Source: Diacronema lutheri
Taxonomy: Eukaryota > Haptophyta > Pavlovophyceae > Pavlovales > Pavlovaceae
Length of the DNA stretch: 64,000 nt
NCBI GenBank assembly: GCA_019448385.1
Contig: JAGTXO010000024.1
Span: forward strand, 474,001 to 538,000
Direction: 5' to 3'
The notes beneath the pieces were generated by a model. The model made no database searches and was not told where the DNA came from. It worked only from the letters and a program-made list of their open reading frames with translations. Each line of letters opens with the position of its first letter. Positions within the stretch are counted from its first letter, which is position 1. Shown in pieces: positions 29,674-40,381 of this stretch. A program made the translations under genes and the position numbers.

Positions 29674-32600
29674 CGGCGGCGCTGTCGGCGGCCAGCCGCG
29701 CGGCGCGCGCGCGGCGCTCCTCCGCCTCCTCCGCGAGCGCATCGGCGAGCGCCACCGCCGCCGGGTGGGTGGCGCCCACGGCGTGGATTGCGACGAGCGG
29801 CGCGGGCTGCGCGCGCGAGAGCCGCGAGCGGAGTGCCTCGCCGCGCGAGCCGGTCGACCATTCGAGGCCCGGCTGGTAGCGCACGTCGGCGGGCCAGCCG
29901 CGCGGCAGCACGTCGCCGCAGTCGCGCGCCTCGATCTCGAGCAGCTCGGCGAGGGAGTCGGCGATGCGGTAGAGCGGCACAGGGAGCCACGCGCACAACG
30001 GCGGGGCCGGCGGCGGCGGCGGCGGCGGCGGGGACGGCGCGCGGCGTGGGGCGGCCTTTGGCCTGCGCGCCGCGCCGTTGGCCGGAGCACCCGCCGCACG
30101 GGCAACGGGCGGCAGCTGCAGCGCGCGCCACGCCCATGCGCCCGCGCCGCTCGCAACGGCCTCGCCCCAGAGGAACGCGGCGACGGCGCGCGGCTCGTCG
30201 ATACGCCACGGCGGCTCCCACGATGGGGCGGGCGCCCCGCGGCCCGCCCAGCGCACGAGGAACTGCTGCTGCTGCTGCTGGGGCGCGCCCTCGTCGCCGC
30301 CATCCTCGCGCTCGCCCTTCGCGGGTGGTGACTCGGACGGTGGCGCGGGCCCCGGCGCGAGCCTGAGGGCGAGCACGCCGCCCACCTGCCACGCGCCGTG
30401 CCGCCGAGGCTGCGCGCGGCCGACGGGCGGGCCGCTGCCGTCGCGTGCGGGCGGATGCGCCCAACGGTTCTCGGATGAGGCACGCAAGAGGCGGGGGTCG
30501 CCGTGCGAGCTGCTGTCCGCCGCCTGATGCCCTCCGCCGTCGGCGATGTCGACCGCGCAGCCGACCATTGGCTGTGCAGCGTTGGCTGCCGCGTCCGCCA
30601 TCGCGCCAGTCGGCTGGGCAGTCGGCTGGGCAATCGGCTGGGCAATCGGCTGGGCAATCGGCTGGGCAATCGGCTCGGACCAGCAGCGGTCGCGCTGCGA
30701 CTGCTGCCGCTCGTCGTGGTGGTAGTCGTGCTGGTAGTCGTCGTGCTCCCCGCGCGCGAGCCGTGCCGCCCTGCGCGCCGCGCCCGCCCGCTCGGCAAGC
30801 AGCGCGCACGCGCGCACCGCCGCCTCTACACCCGCGCGCAGCCCACCGCACGCGCCGCCGCCCGCCCACGGCCCGGCCGCCGCGACAACGCCGCCGCCCG
30901 CCGCGGCGCGCGCGGCCGCGGGCTCGACGGCGAGCGCCACGGCGAGGGCGAGTTGCGCCTCGCGCACGCACCGCTCGAGCGCGCGCACCGCGCCGTCGCC
31001 GCGCGCGCCGCGCACGAGGCGGGCGGCGCGTGCGGCGACGGCACCGACGTGCCTCCTCCGCTGCGCGCTGGCCAAGGGCGCGCGTCGATCGGCGCAGCAC
31101 GCGCTGCCCTTGGCGCTGCCCAATGCGCCGCCGCGACCGCCACCGCCGCCGCCGCCGCGCGTGTCGCCCTTGCCCTCGCCCTTGCCCTCGCCCTTGTGCT
31201 TGCGCTTGCGCGAGGGCGGCGCGGAGGCGGCGGTGGCGGCGGTCGCCGCGGTGGCGGCGGCGGTAACCGCAGTGCGCGCGCCGTTGCCGCCGCTGGCGCG
31301 CTCGGCGTGCACACCGCCGAGCGCGTGCTCGAGCGCGCGCAGGCCACCGCCATCGACGGCCATGCTGATGCCGCCGTAACCTCCGCCGCCACCGCCTCCG
31401 CCCGCGCGCGCGCACGCGAGCACGGGCGCACGTGCGGGCGCGCGCGCCGCGCCACCGGCGGCGGTGGCGCGAGGCGGCGACGGACGCGCCGGCGCGCCGA
31501 GCGCGCGCGGCGCAACCGTCGTCGTCGCCGTCGTCGTCGTCGTCGTCGTTGGCGGCGGCGGCGGGCAGCGGAGCGGCGGCGATGGCGGCGTGTCGGAGAG
31601 CACCGCTGCATGCGCGTCGCGGCACACGGTGCGCAGCGCGGGCGAGACGCCGCCATCGTGCGCGAGCGCGCCGAGGGCACAGAGCGCGCCGGCGGCGCGC
31701 AGCGCGGCGCGCATGGGCGCGTATCGCATCGCCAGGTTGAGCGCGCAGCGCGCGGCGCCCCCGCCCACCCGCGCGCCGCGGATGTGCGTGCGCTCGCCGC
31801 TGAGCAACCAGCGCGCGCTCGGCACGTTGATGCGCGCGCTCGCTGGCACGAGCAGCGCGCGCAGCGCGGGCGCGAGGGCGGTCAGCTCGCCGCCCCAGCC
31901 GTTGGCCGCTGCGTCACCCGACTCGGCCGCGCCGGCCGCGCCGTGTGTCGGGGCGTCGGCGGCTCGATCGAGCGCACGCGCGCCGACGGGCGGCGGCGGC
32001 GGCGCGGCGGGCGGCAGCTCGGCACCGCCGCGCGCGGCGCAGCACGCATACGACTCGGCGTGCGGCGGCAGGGAGCACGTGTCGCCTCGCGCCATGGGCA
32101 GCGGCAGGTAGCAGCCAAGCGTCGCAATGGCCGCGGCGCACGCGTACGCAACGCCGAGCAGTCCGGCGGCACGGTCGGGCGGCTCGGCGGTACGGGCGGC
32201 GGCGGCGGCGACGCCGAGCTCGAGACCGTCGAGCGCCGCGCCGAGCGCACCGCCGCGCGCCAGCGCTTGCGCGCAGGACGCGTGCCGCGCGAGCGCGCCG
32301 AGCGCGCACGCCGCGTACTGGCAGCCGAGCAGCGCCTCCTCGCTGGGCGGGTGGACGGAGAGGGCGGCGGCGAGCTCGGGCAGCGCGCCCGCGTCGATCA
32401 GCTCGGCCGCCAACTCCGCGTCCGACGCGAGCACCGCCAGCCGGAAGAGGCCCTTGGCGCGCGCGCGCGCGCACGGCGCGCGCGCGGACGCGACGGCCGC
32501 GGCGACGAGCGGCCAGCGCTCGTCGGGCGCGGCGACGAGGATGTCGCGGACGGCGCGCGCGGAGGGTTTGAGTGCGTCCACCTCCTCCGCCGAGAGCGCG

Positions 32601-32686
32601 CCCATCGCCTCGCGCAGCGGCGGCGCCGCCGTGCCCACCTGCTCGGCGAGGCTAAGCGGCCGGATCGTCGGCGGGACAGCGGCCAT
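29016..32686 (-). CDS. SET-domain lysine methyltransferase with chromodomain-like segment and helical-repeat N-terminus, two exons
   Basis: Exon 1 (32686-29532) and exon 2 (29346-29016) give about 1,160 residues from the ATG at 32686 (MAAVPPTIRPLSLAEQVGTA; the codon at 32719 is GTG). The N-terminal 330 residues are Ala/Leu helices like ARM/HEAT repeats. A long Gly/Ala/His-rich middle includes six AQPI/AQPT repeats. A chromodomain-like strand set follows (QQFLVRWAGRGAPAPSWEPP). The SET domain spans the intron: GLFAVAALPAGLWVCDYGGT, then after splicing SDRSCYLMELAAEPRSELFL, DVDAALVGSEARMINDF and AGAELLLDYGVGF. The NHS-type cofactor motif reads INDF and the catalytic Tyr region LLDYG. The 185-base intron (29531-29347) needs a GC donor (AAGAG then GCGAGG), phase 2. 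The chromo plus SET combination recalls SUV39-type enzymes, but pre-SET and post-SET cysteines are absent. Confidence 0.75.
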
Positions 32687-32691
32687 CGATG
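32684..32691. promoter_or_regulatory. Palindromic CATCGATG: two divergent start codons two bases apart
   Basis: The minus-strand ATG of the SET gene (32686-32684) and a plus-strand in-frame ATG of the tubby-like gene (32689-32691) are separated by CG only. If both are used, each 5' leader and the transcription start must lie inside the other gene's coding sequence. The tubby-like protein could instead start at the ATG at 32779. Confidence 0.45.
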
Positions 32692-34946
32692 CCTCCCTCA
32701 CCGATCGATCGGTTTTCACTTTTTGTGGCGTGCGCGCCCTCCACCGACGCGAAGGCGCCGGCGGGAGTCGAGCAGCGAATGCAGGCGTCGGACGACTCGG
32801 ACGACGAGCCGCTCGGCGCGAAGCCGTCGGGCGTCGGCTCGCCGGTCAGACCCGGCCGCTTCTCCGCCTCGCGCCCCGCCACCTCCGCCTCGTCCAACTC
32901 GATGGGCCTAGCGCCGCGCGCCGGCGGCGCCAGCGCCTCGTCGCTCGGCGCCGGCGGCCCGCCGAGGCCAAAGTGTAACGGCGACGTGCTCGGCGGCGGT
33001 GGTGGCGACGATGGAGGCGATGAGACGCGCGCCGGCGCTGCCGACGGCTACGCCCACGCCGCCACCTGCGGCGGCGGCGGCGGCGGCGGCGGCGGCTCGG
33101 CGCGGCCACAGTCGGCGGCGCTCAACCGCGCGCGCGACATCCAGCTGCGCAAGCGGTCGGAGCGGCTTGCGATGATGGGGATGGCCGTGGCGAACAGGGA
33201 TGGGCCGTTGCACGCCGAGCCGCGCCCCGCCCTCCCCGCCGCCGCCGCGGACGCTGCCGCCGCCGACGACGCGGCGGCGCGCGCATCGGCCGCGTCCGAG
33301 GCGCCGCGCGGCGCCGCCGCCGGCGTGCCGGTGGGCGGCTCGCTCGCGCAGCCGCCGGCGGTGCCGCGCTTCTCCGCCGCGCCCCCGCCTGCGTACGACG
33401 AGGGCGACGCCACGCCGCGCGCCGCCTTTGAATCCGCCGTGCAGCCCCTCGACGGCGTCGCGGACGTGGACGACGACGACGACGACGGGCGCGGGCGCGG
33501 GCGTGGGTGTGGAGGCAGCGGCGAGAGCGGCGGCGACGGTGGCAGCAGCGGCCGTGGCGGCGGGGCGACGGTCGCACGCGCCGCCGCCGCATCCGTTGGC
33601 TGCGCGCGTGCGGAGGCGGACTCTGATGGCGCAGCGAGCCACCCGTCCGCCCCCGAGCCCACCGCGCAGCAGCCGCCGTTTGCGCAGTCCCGCGCGGGCG
33701 GCGGCGCCGTGCCGAGGCCCGTCGCCGCGCGGCCGGCGGGCGCGGCCGTGCGCGCGCGCGCTGCCCTCGACCTGAGCGACATCCGCCGCTTTTTAATGCG
33801 GCCTGCCCCCGAGGGCTCTCTGGTGCAATGCCACATCAGCCGTTCCAAGGCGGGCTTCCTCTCGTCCTACCCCAAGTACACCATGTTCCTCAAGCAGCCC
33901 GGCACCGCTGACCTGCCCCTTCTCGCTGCGCGCAAGCGGGGCCAATCAAAGTGCGCGCAAGGGGGGGGGGGGGGTGGTGGTGATTTGTGTGCTTTGCTGT
34001 GCTTTCTGGTACCGCCGTCGCCTCACCGTCGCTTCGCCGCCCAGCTGCGCCGTGCCTGTCCCCTCCCGCCCCCTCCCACCTCCCCAAAAGGTCGTCCAAC
34101 TACTTGATCTCGCTCGATGCGGACGACATGCAGCGAGCGAGCGGCGCCTATTTTGGAAAGCTGCGCTCAAACTTTATCGGCACCGAATTTGTGCTCTACG
34201 ACAACGGCATCTCGCCCGACAAGGCGGACACGGACAGCAAGGCGGATGCCGTGCGCACGGAGCTGTGTGCGGTGTTGTACAAGCAGAACGTGCTCTACAC
34301 GCGCGGGCCAAGGCGCATGACGGTGCTCGCCCCCGCGCTCACGGCGGACGGCGAGCGGACCGTCCTCCGCCCGTCAAAGTCCAACGACGAGTCTTCCATC
34401 CTCGAGAAGTGCGCCGCCCTAGCTTCCCCTCCCCCCCCCCCCCCCACTTCTCCTCCCCCCTTCCCTAACCCTTCCCCCATCGCGTGTGCGCTCAGCCGAG
34501 CCGCGAGCCGCGTGCGCCCCGCGCGGCGCTGCGCAGGCACAAGGCCGACGAGCGCGACGCCGACCTGACCGTGCTCAAGAACAAGAGCCCCAAGTGGAAC
34601 GACGTGGCCAACGCGTACGTGCTCAACTTCAACGGGCGCGTCACGCAGCCGTCGGTCAAGAACTTTCAGATTGTGCGCGCAGCGCGGCGCAGGGGCCGTG
34701 CGCCGCCCGCGAGGTGAGCGCGCGCAGTGCGGCGCGCCGACGGCGGAGCGGCCTGCGCCCCCCCCCCCCCCCCCTGGGTCGTAACGGCTTCAGGTGGACG
34801 AGAAGGACTCGGAGGAGGTGGTGATCATGCAGTTTGGCCGCGTGGGCGACAACGACTTCACGTGCGACTTCCAGTACCCGCTCTCGCCGCTGCAGGCCTT
34901 TGGCATCGCGCTCTCGTCCTTTGACTACAAGATCGCGTGCGAATGA
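32689..34946 (+). CDS. Tubby-like protein (TULP family), four exons
   Basis: The tubby domain binds PI(4,5)P2 and carries membrane proteins into cilia. Exons are 32689-33950, 34091-34408, 34537-34672 and 34794-34946; phases agree and give 622 residues. The first 370 residues are low-complexity with acidic and Gly runs. The tubby barrel starts [20 protein letters not shown] and runs through [21 protein letters not shown] joined to [54 protein letters not shown] and PSVKNFQI. It ends [22 protein letters not shown] then [10 protein letters not shown], the invariant C-terminal signature. All three donors are GTGCGC; acceptors are CAAAAG, GCGCAG and TTCAG. Introns 2 and 3 contain C runs, while intron 1 has a G run. 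The start is either 32689 or 32779 ([13 protein letters not shown]). Like most intron-containing genes here, every splice restores a family-conserved block. Confidence 0.92.
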
Positions 34947-35184
34947 CGCGCCTGCGTTGGCAAGCTTGCCTTTTTCAAATTGCGCTTCTCCTGCTTCTAC
35001 GGCCCCTGCTGCGGGGGCAGGGGCCGATTCGTCAACCCCCGGGCGAGGAACCGCTCAGCCGCCGCCGACTCGGCCCCGGCCCCCGCTGCCCCGCAGCAGA
35101 CGATTGACAGTGACAGTGACAGTGACGAAGCCCTAGATAGCTAATGAGGGATGATTGGTTTTGCGCGTCGCCCGCTGCCTCGCC

Positions 35185-37189
35185 ATGCGCCACCGGCTGG
35201 CTCGGCTGCCGAGCTTCGCGTCGCGCACGCCGCCGAGGCTGCGCGCCGCGACGTCGGTGGCGGCGGGCGCGAAAATGGGCGTGCTCTCGTGGTTTGGGCT
35301 GAGCGGCAGCGCGTCCGCGCCCATCGACCCGGCGGCCATCACGTTCCTCTCGATGACGCCGCGCCCGACGCTCGCAAGCCGGCTGTGGCAGTGGCTCGGC
35401 TCCAAGCGCGCGCTCGGCGCGCTGGGCAACGGTGGGCTGCCGACGCTGGTGGCGGAGGTGATCCTCGTCGTCGCGACACTCTCGCTCTTCCAGCTGCTCA
35501 TCCGCTTCGTCCGGCAGGTCGTCGCGCTCCTCAAGGAGGTGCGCAGGCGCAACGCGGCCGACGACGACGGCGCAGACGCGGGCTACTTGCACGGCCCGAC
35601 GGGCTCGCCGCGCGGCCCGCTCGCGCCGCCACCGCGCGGGCTGCCCGCGCTGCCGCTCCTCGGCCTCGTCGTCTCCGTGCTCGGCGCGTCGGCGCTCGAC
35701 TCCTTCGCCGCATCCGGGCTGCTGCGCACGGGTGCGGCGAGCGCGTGGGTGCGCTGGATCATTGGTCTACGGCTGGGCTGCGACCTGCTCCTCGAGGTGG
35801 CGCTCGCGGCGGTGGCGCTGCACCTGCTCGACGTGCTGCGCAGCCGCATTGTCTCGGAGGAGACCGCCGTCCTCGGCCAGAAGATCATGGGCGGATCGTC
35901 GCCGCTGCAGGCGGGGCGCGGGCTGGCGCGGCCACGCACGCTCGACCGGCGCGCGTCGATCAACGAGGCGCGGTTGAACACGCTCGTGCAGACGCTCTCG
36001 GCGGCGGTGTGGGTGCTCACGGCCTTTGCGCTCCTCGACACTGTCGGCGTCAAGTTCCAGGCGCGCGCGTGCGCGCCGCGCCGTGCGCGCGCGTCCGGGG
36101 CCGCGTCCGGGGCCGCGTCCGGGGCCGCGTCCGGGGCCGCGTCCGGGGCCGCGTCCGGGGCCGCGTCCGGGGCCGCGTCCGGGGCCGCGTCCGGGGCCGC
36201 GTCCGGGGCCGCGTCCGGGGCCGCGTCCGGGGCCGCGTCCGGGGCCGCGTCCGGGGCCGCGTCCGGGGCCGCGTCCGGGGCCGCGTCCGGGGCCGCGTCC
36301 GGGGCCGCGTCCGGGGCCGCGTCCGGGGCCACGCATCCGAACGGCGCGCGCGGACGCCCCCCCCCCCCCCCCCCCCCCCTCTACCCGGCGGCTGCGCAGG
36401 CGCTGCTGACGCTGGGCGGCGTCTCGTCGGTGCTGCTCGGCTTCGTCGGGCGCGACATCCTCTCCAACCTGATGGGCGCGACGGTGCTGTACGCGGCGCA
36501 ACCCTTCACCAAGGGCGACTGGATCCAGTCGATCAAGGAGGCGTCGGACGGGCGGCGCGAGATCGACGGGTGGGTTGAGAAGATCGGCTGGTACTACACG
36601 GTGATCAACACGTGGGACAAGCGGCCGTTACATCTGCCGAATTCCAAACTGGCAACGATGGAGGTGATCAACGCCAGTCGCATGACCAACCGGCGCATCC
36701 TGTGGCAGCCAAAGGTGCGGCTCGCGGACATGGCGGTGATGCCGCAGATCGTGTCGGAGATGCGCGAGGCGCTGCTCGCAAACCCCGAGCTCGACCCGGA
36801 GCAGCACCGCTTTGTCTTCCTGCGCTCGGTGAGCGAGTTGTCGCTCGACCTGTGGATCTCGTGCCACACGCGCTCCGTCTTCCTCGAGGACTTCTTGCGC
36901 ATCAACCAGGGCATCATCTTCACCTTCTCGCAGATCCTGCGCAGGCACGGCGCGCGCTTCGCCGACCGCAACCAGCGCGAGGCGCGGATTCTGCGCGCAG
37001 ACTCCGTCGCGCCGCCCGCGCCGCGCGTGCGCCAGCGGCGCATGCAGCCCGCCGGCGTGGCGGCGCGCGGCGCGGCGGGCGCGGCGCAGGGGCCGCGCGG
37101 GCCGCCGTCCGCGTACGCGCCGCGCTACGGCGGCGCGCCGCCGGCGCGGGCGACGGACGCGCCGTTCGCCGCCACGCCGGGCGGCGCCT

Positions 37190-37229
<40 letters not shown>

Positions 37230-37231
37230 TG

Positions 37232-37264
<33 letters not shown>

Positions 37265-37390
37265 AGGGCGTGGGCGCGGCCGCGCGCCTGGCCGAGGCGG
37301 ACGAGGCGGAAGAGGCGTTGCGCGCGCAGCTGGCGCGCATGGCGGCCGGCGACGACGACGGCGACGACGACGACGAGGCGCGCGCGCGAC

Positions 37391-37422
<32 letters not shown>

Positions 37423-38537
37423 CGCGTGCTCTCCGGCGGGCTCGGGCAGGTGTGGCGGCGGCCGCGCATCGCCATCGACGTGGACGCGCAGGAGGCGGCG
37501 GACGAGGGCGCGGACGACGGGCAGGCCGTGAGCGCAGCGGGCGGCCCGCCCGCCGCTGAGCGCGACATGCGCACACTTCTCGCCTACCAGGCGGAGCTCG
37601 AGGCGGCGTTGCGCGCGCGCCTCGACGAGATGGCCGCGCGCGAGGCGGGCCTCGCCCGGCAGCAGCAGGTGGCCGAGTCGGCGTGGGAGCGGCGCTTCGC
37701 GCAGGCGATCTCGACGGTCGCCGCGCGCGAGCGCGCGCTCGATGCCGCCGCGTCGCTGCTCGAGTTGCGCGAGCGCGCGCTCAGCGCGAAGGAGCTCGCC
37801 GCGCAGCTGCGCGCGCGCGCGCTCGCCGCCGCGGCGTCGGCCGCCGGCCCCGACGTGGTGGCGGAGGCGGCGGCGGCGGCGGCGGAGGCGGAGGCAGCGG
37901 CGGCCGACGCGCGCGCCGCGCGCGCCGAGCGGGCGACGGGCATGGGCACGCTCGACGCGCAGTGCGGAGCGGCGGCGACGGCCGGCGCGGGCACGCCCAT
38001 CCCCGACGCGGTCGTCGAGGCGGCCGTCGCCGCTGCCGCAGCCGCCGCCGGCGGCGCGAGCGGGGGCCAGCTGCCGCCGCCGGACCTGCACGCGGCGGCG
38101 GCGGCGGCGGCGGCGGTGGCCGACGGCGACGACACGGGCGGGGAGGCGGCGGCGGAGGAGGCGGGGGGCTTGGCCAGCGCCGGAGTCGGCGGCGCGCCGC
38201 TCGGCGACGCGGGCGTGCGGGCGGGAGCGGGCGCGAACGGCGTCACGTCCGAGGCGCCCGCGCAGTCACCCGCCGCGCTTGCCGACGACTGGGACGAGTC
38301 CGTCGAGGCGGAGTGGGACAGGGCGGTGAGTGCAGAGGGCGCGCGCAGGCCGCAGCGCCCGCCGCTCGATGCGCCCGAGCGCGAGATGGCACAGGCGGCG
38401 GCGCAGGCCGCCGCCGCCGCGCAGGCCGCCGCCACCGCCGCTGCCGCCGCCGCGCAGGCCGCCGAGCCGGCCGCCGCCGCCACCGCCGCCTCCTTCGTGC
38501 AGCCACCGCCCGCTGCGGCCGGCGCCCAGCCGACGCT

Positions 38538-38578
<41 letters not shown>

Positions 38579-38826
38579 AAGCCGCGCCGGTGGCGAGCGC
38601 GCAGGCCACCGCCGCGCCGCGCGATGCGGCCGCGGCCACCACGGAGCTCACGCCGTCCGCCGCCGAGCCGCGGCCCGTGGGCGCGCCGCCGCCCGCCACG
38701 GCCGACGCGCCGCCCGCGCCCGACGCGCCGGCCGCGGCCGACGCGGACGGCAGCGGCAAGGCGGGCGGCAAGGAGGGCGCTGGGCGCACGGACAACGACA
38801 TCCCGCTGACGCAGATGGGCGAGTAG
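35185..38826 (+). CDS. MscS-family mechanosensitive channel with organelle-type N-terminus, two exons
   Basis: The ATG at 35185 (MRHRLARLPSFASRTPPRLR) opens an Arg/Ser-rich mitochondrial or plastid presequence. Transmembrane helices are near AEVILVVATLSLFQLLIRFV, LPLLGLVVSVLGASALDSFA and RWIIGLRLGCDLLLEVALAA. The pore helix region is VWVLTAFALLDTVGVKFQ then ALLTLGGVSSVLLGFVGRDI. The MscS beta domain follows: PFTKGDWIQSIKE, DGWVEKIGWYYTVINTWDKR and PLHLPNSKLATMEVINASR. Exons 35185-36060 and 36400-38826 make 1,100 residues; the intron (36061-36399) has a GC donor (CAG then GCGCGC) and a CTGCGCAG acceptor, phase 0. After the alpha-beta domain a tail of about 550 residues has poly-Ala, poly-Asp, a coiled coil (YQAELEAALRARLDEMAARE) and Pro runs. 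The channel probably releases osmolytes under membrane tension. Confidence 0.88.
36091..36330. repeat. Twenty perfect copies of a 12-base repeat in the MscS intron
   Basis: GCGTCCGGGGCC is repeated 20 times without change inside the 339-base intron, followed by a run of about 22 C before the acceptor. Both the repeat and the intron are multiples of three, so the reading frame stays open through the intron. Confidence 0.93.
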
Positions 38827-38840
38827 CGGCGACGGGCCGC

Positions 38841-38842
<2 letters not shown>

Positions 38843-38876
<34 letters not shown>
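38843..38876. repeat. Run of 34 G downstream of the MscS gene
   Basis: An uninterrupted G tract 17 bases after the MscS stop codon. It lies between the convergent MscS gene and the minus-strand hypothetical gene ending at 39016, so it is outside any recognised intron. Confidence 0.95.
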
Positions 38877-39015
38877 CGGATGGTCGCGTCGACGGGCGCG
38901 GTGTGTCGCACGGGCGTGGGCAGCCATGAGACCAGACACTGGCCGAGGACGACAGTCATGAGGGCCAGGCAAAGGGCCTTGGCAGTCGTAATCACGGCTC
39001 ATCGATCACGGCTCA

Positions 39016-40125
39016 TCAGCAAACGTTGCGCACGCGCTCTGCGAGTGGCGGGCATGGGAGCCCTTCCTCCCGCGCGCCACTCGTGCCGCGCGGCGCGCGG
39101 AACGGGCTCGCCGCGCGCGCGCGCGCGAGGTCGCGCTGGTACACCGCCGCCGCCGCCGCGTTGTGCTCGCCCCACAGCGCGATCAGCGCCGCGGCGGCGC
39201 GCGGCGCGCGCGCCGCGTCCGGCTCGCAGCGGCCGGCGGCGGCGCGTCGCCTGCGCACGACGGTGGACCAGGCGTGCAGCGCGAGCGCGACGGACCGGCG
39301 ATGGACAAATTCGGACGGCGGCGCCGCGAGCAGCGCGCCGTTGAGCATCTGCGCGAGCGCGCGCGGCAGCTCGGCCAGCGGGCGCTGCCGGTCGGCGTAC
39401 TCGGCGGCGACGAAGGCGCAGTTCCACGATGCGTAGAGCGAGAGCCAGGCGGTGGCGAGCGGTGGGTGGACGTGCACGGTGGCGCGCGCGTCGGCGCCCA
39501 CCGATGCGGGCGCGCAGAGCACAGGCCGCGCGCCGCCGTGCACGCGGGCGTACGTCCGCGCCCGCCCGCCGTTCGGCCGCGCGGCCGCTAGCGCGCAGCC
39601 GGCGCGCGCGTTGGGCACGCGGCCACCGAGCGCGTCGGCGAGGGTAGCCTCGAGGATGTTGGCGGGCAGTCCGATGTGCGCGAACTCGGGCTCGATGGCG
39701 CGCGCCTCCCTCGCGCGTGCGAGCCGGCCGAGCGCGAGCGAGATCGTATCGAGCTTGGCGCCCTCGAACGGCGACAGTAGCCGCCGCCAGTCGCGCCCGA
39801 CAGCGTCGCTGCGCGCGAGGCGGGCGAGGTGGTCCGCAAGCTGGCGCGTTGCGCTCTGGTCGCCCGCGTCCACCACGCAGCGCGTCGCGCGCTGCAGAAA
39901 GAGCGCGTACGTGAGCCCGTCGACGACAGACGCGGCGCGCGCGCGCTCGGCCGCTGTCGCACCCGCGGCGCTGGCGGGTGGCGCGGCGCCGATGAGACCA
40001 CGGGCGTGCGCCACGTCGAGGAAGCGCACGAGCGTGGGCGAGCGCGCCGCGACGGATCTACCGAGCGCGCCGACGAGCGCGGGCCACGTCGCCTCGTCGC
40101 GCTCGAGCGCGCCAAGCCGCGCCAT
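39016..40125 (-). CDS. Helical hypothetical protein, possibly an organellar RNA-binding repeat protein
   Basis: A minus-strand frame ends at 39016; the in-frame ATG at 40125 (MARLGALERDEATWPALVGA) gives 369 residues. The frame is open further upstream to about 40305. In another frame an ATG at 40271 (MLLARAHAPGLAHLQATLLH) looks like a better N-terminus, so one splice or single-base difference near 40195 (a GGGCCCCC stretch) may join them. The sequence consists of amphipathic helices such as RQLADHLARLARSD, PFEGAKLDTISLALGRLARA and LPRALAQMLNGALLA, with the Leu/Ala spacing of OPR, HPR or FASTK-type helical repeats; no RAP domain is seen. Family assignment is only a suggestion. Confidence 0.5.
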   Translation of the reverse strand: MARLGALERDEATWPALVGALGRSVAARSPTLVRFLDVAHARGLIGAAPPASAAGATAAERARAASVVDGLTYALFLQRATRCVVDAGDQSATRQLADHLARLARSDAVGRDWRRLLSPFEGAKLDTISLALGRLARAREARAIEPEFAHIGLPANILEATLADALGGRVPNARAGCALAAARPNGGRARTYARVHGGARPVLCAPASVGADARATVHVHPPLATAWLSLYASWNCAFVAAEYADRQRPLAELPRALAQMLNGALLAAPPSEFVHRRSVALALHAWSTVVRRRRAAAGRCEPDAARAPRAAAALIALWGEHNAAAAAVYQRDLARARAASPFRAPRGTSGAREEGLPCPPLAERVRNVC

Positions 40126-40381
40126 GCACGGCAGCGCGCCGAGGCGCAGGTCAGCGCCGAGCGCGGTGACGGCGGCGGCGGAAGGTCGCGGGGGCCCGCG
40201 ATCGCGATGGCGTGCAGCAGCGTGGCCTGCAGGTGCGCGAGACCTGGCGCGTGCGCGCGCGCGAGAAGCATGTCGCCCGTCGGACGGCCAAGACCCCGGC
40301 TGCACTCTAATTTGCGCGGTAAATGCGTCCGGAGGCGCGAGTCCGGCGTCGAGGGCGCCTCTCGACGGGCGCGTTCAAAAA

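Noticed and set aside
36061-36399. Coding Ala-Ala-Ser-Gly repeat in the MscS protein
   Set aside because: It interrupts the conserved pore region; a GC-AG intron removes it exactly. Retention is kept only as a possibility in the findings.
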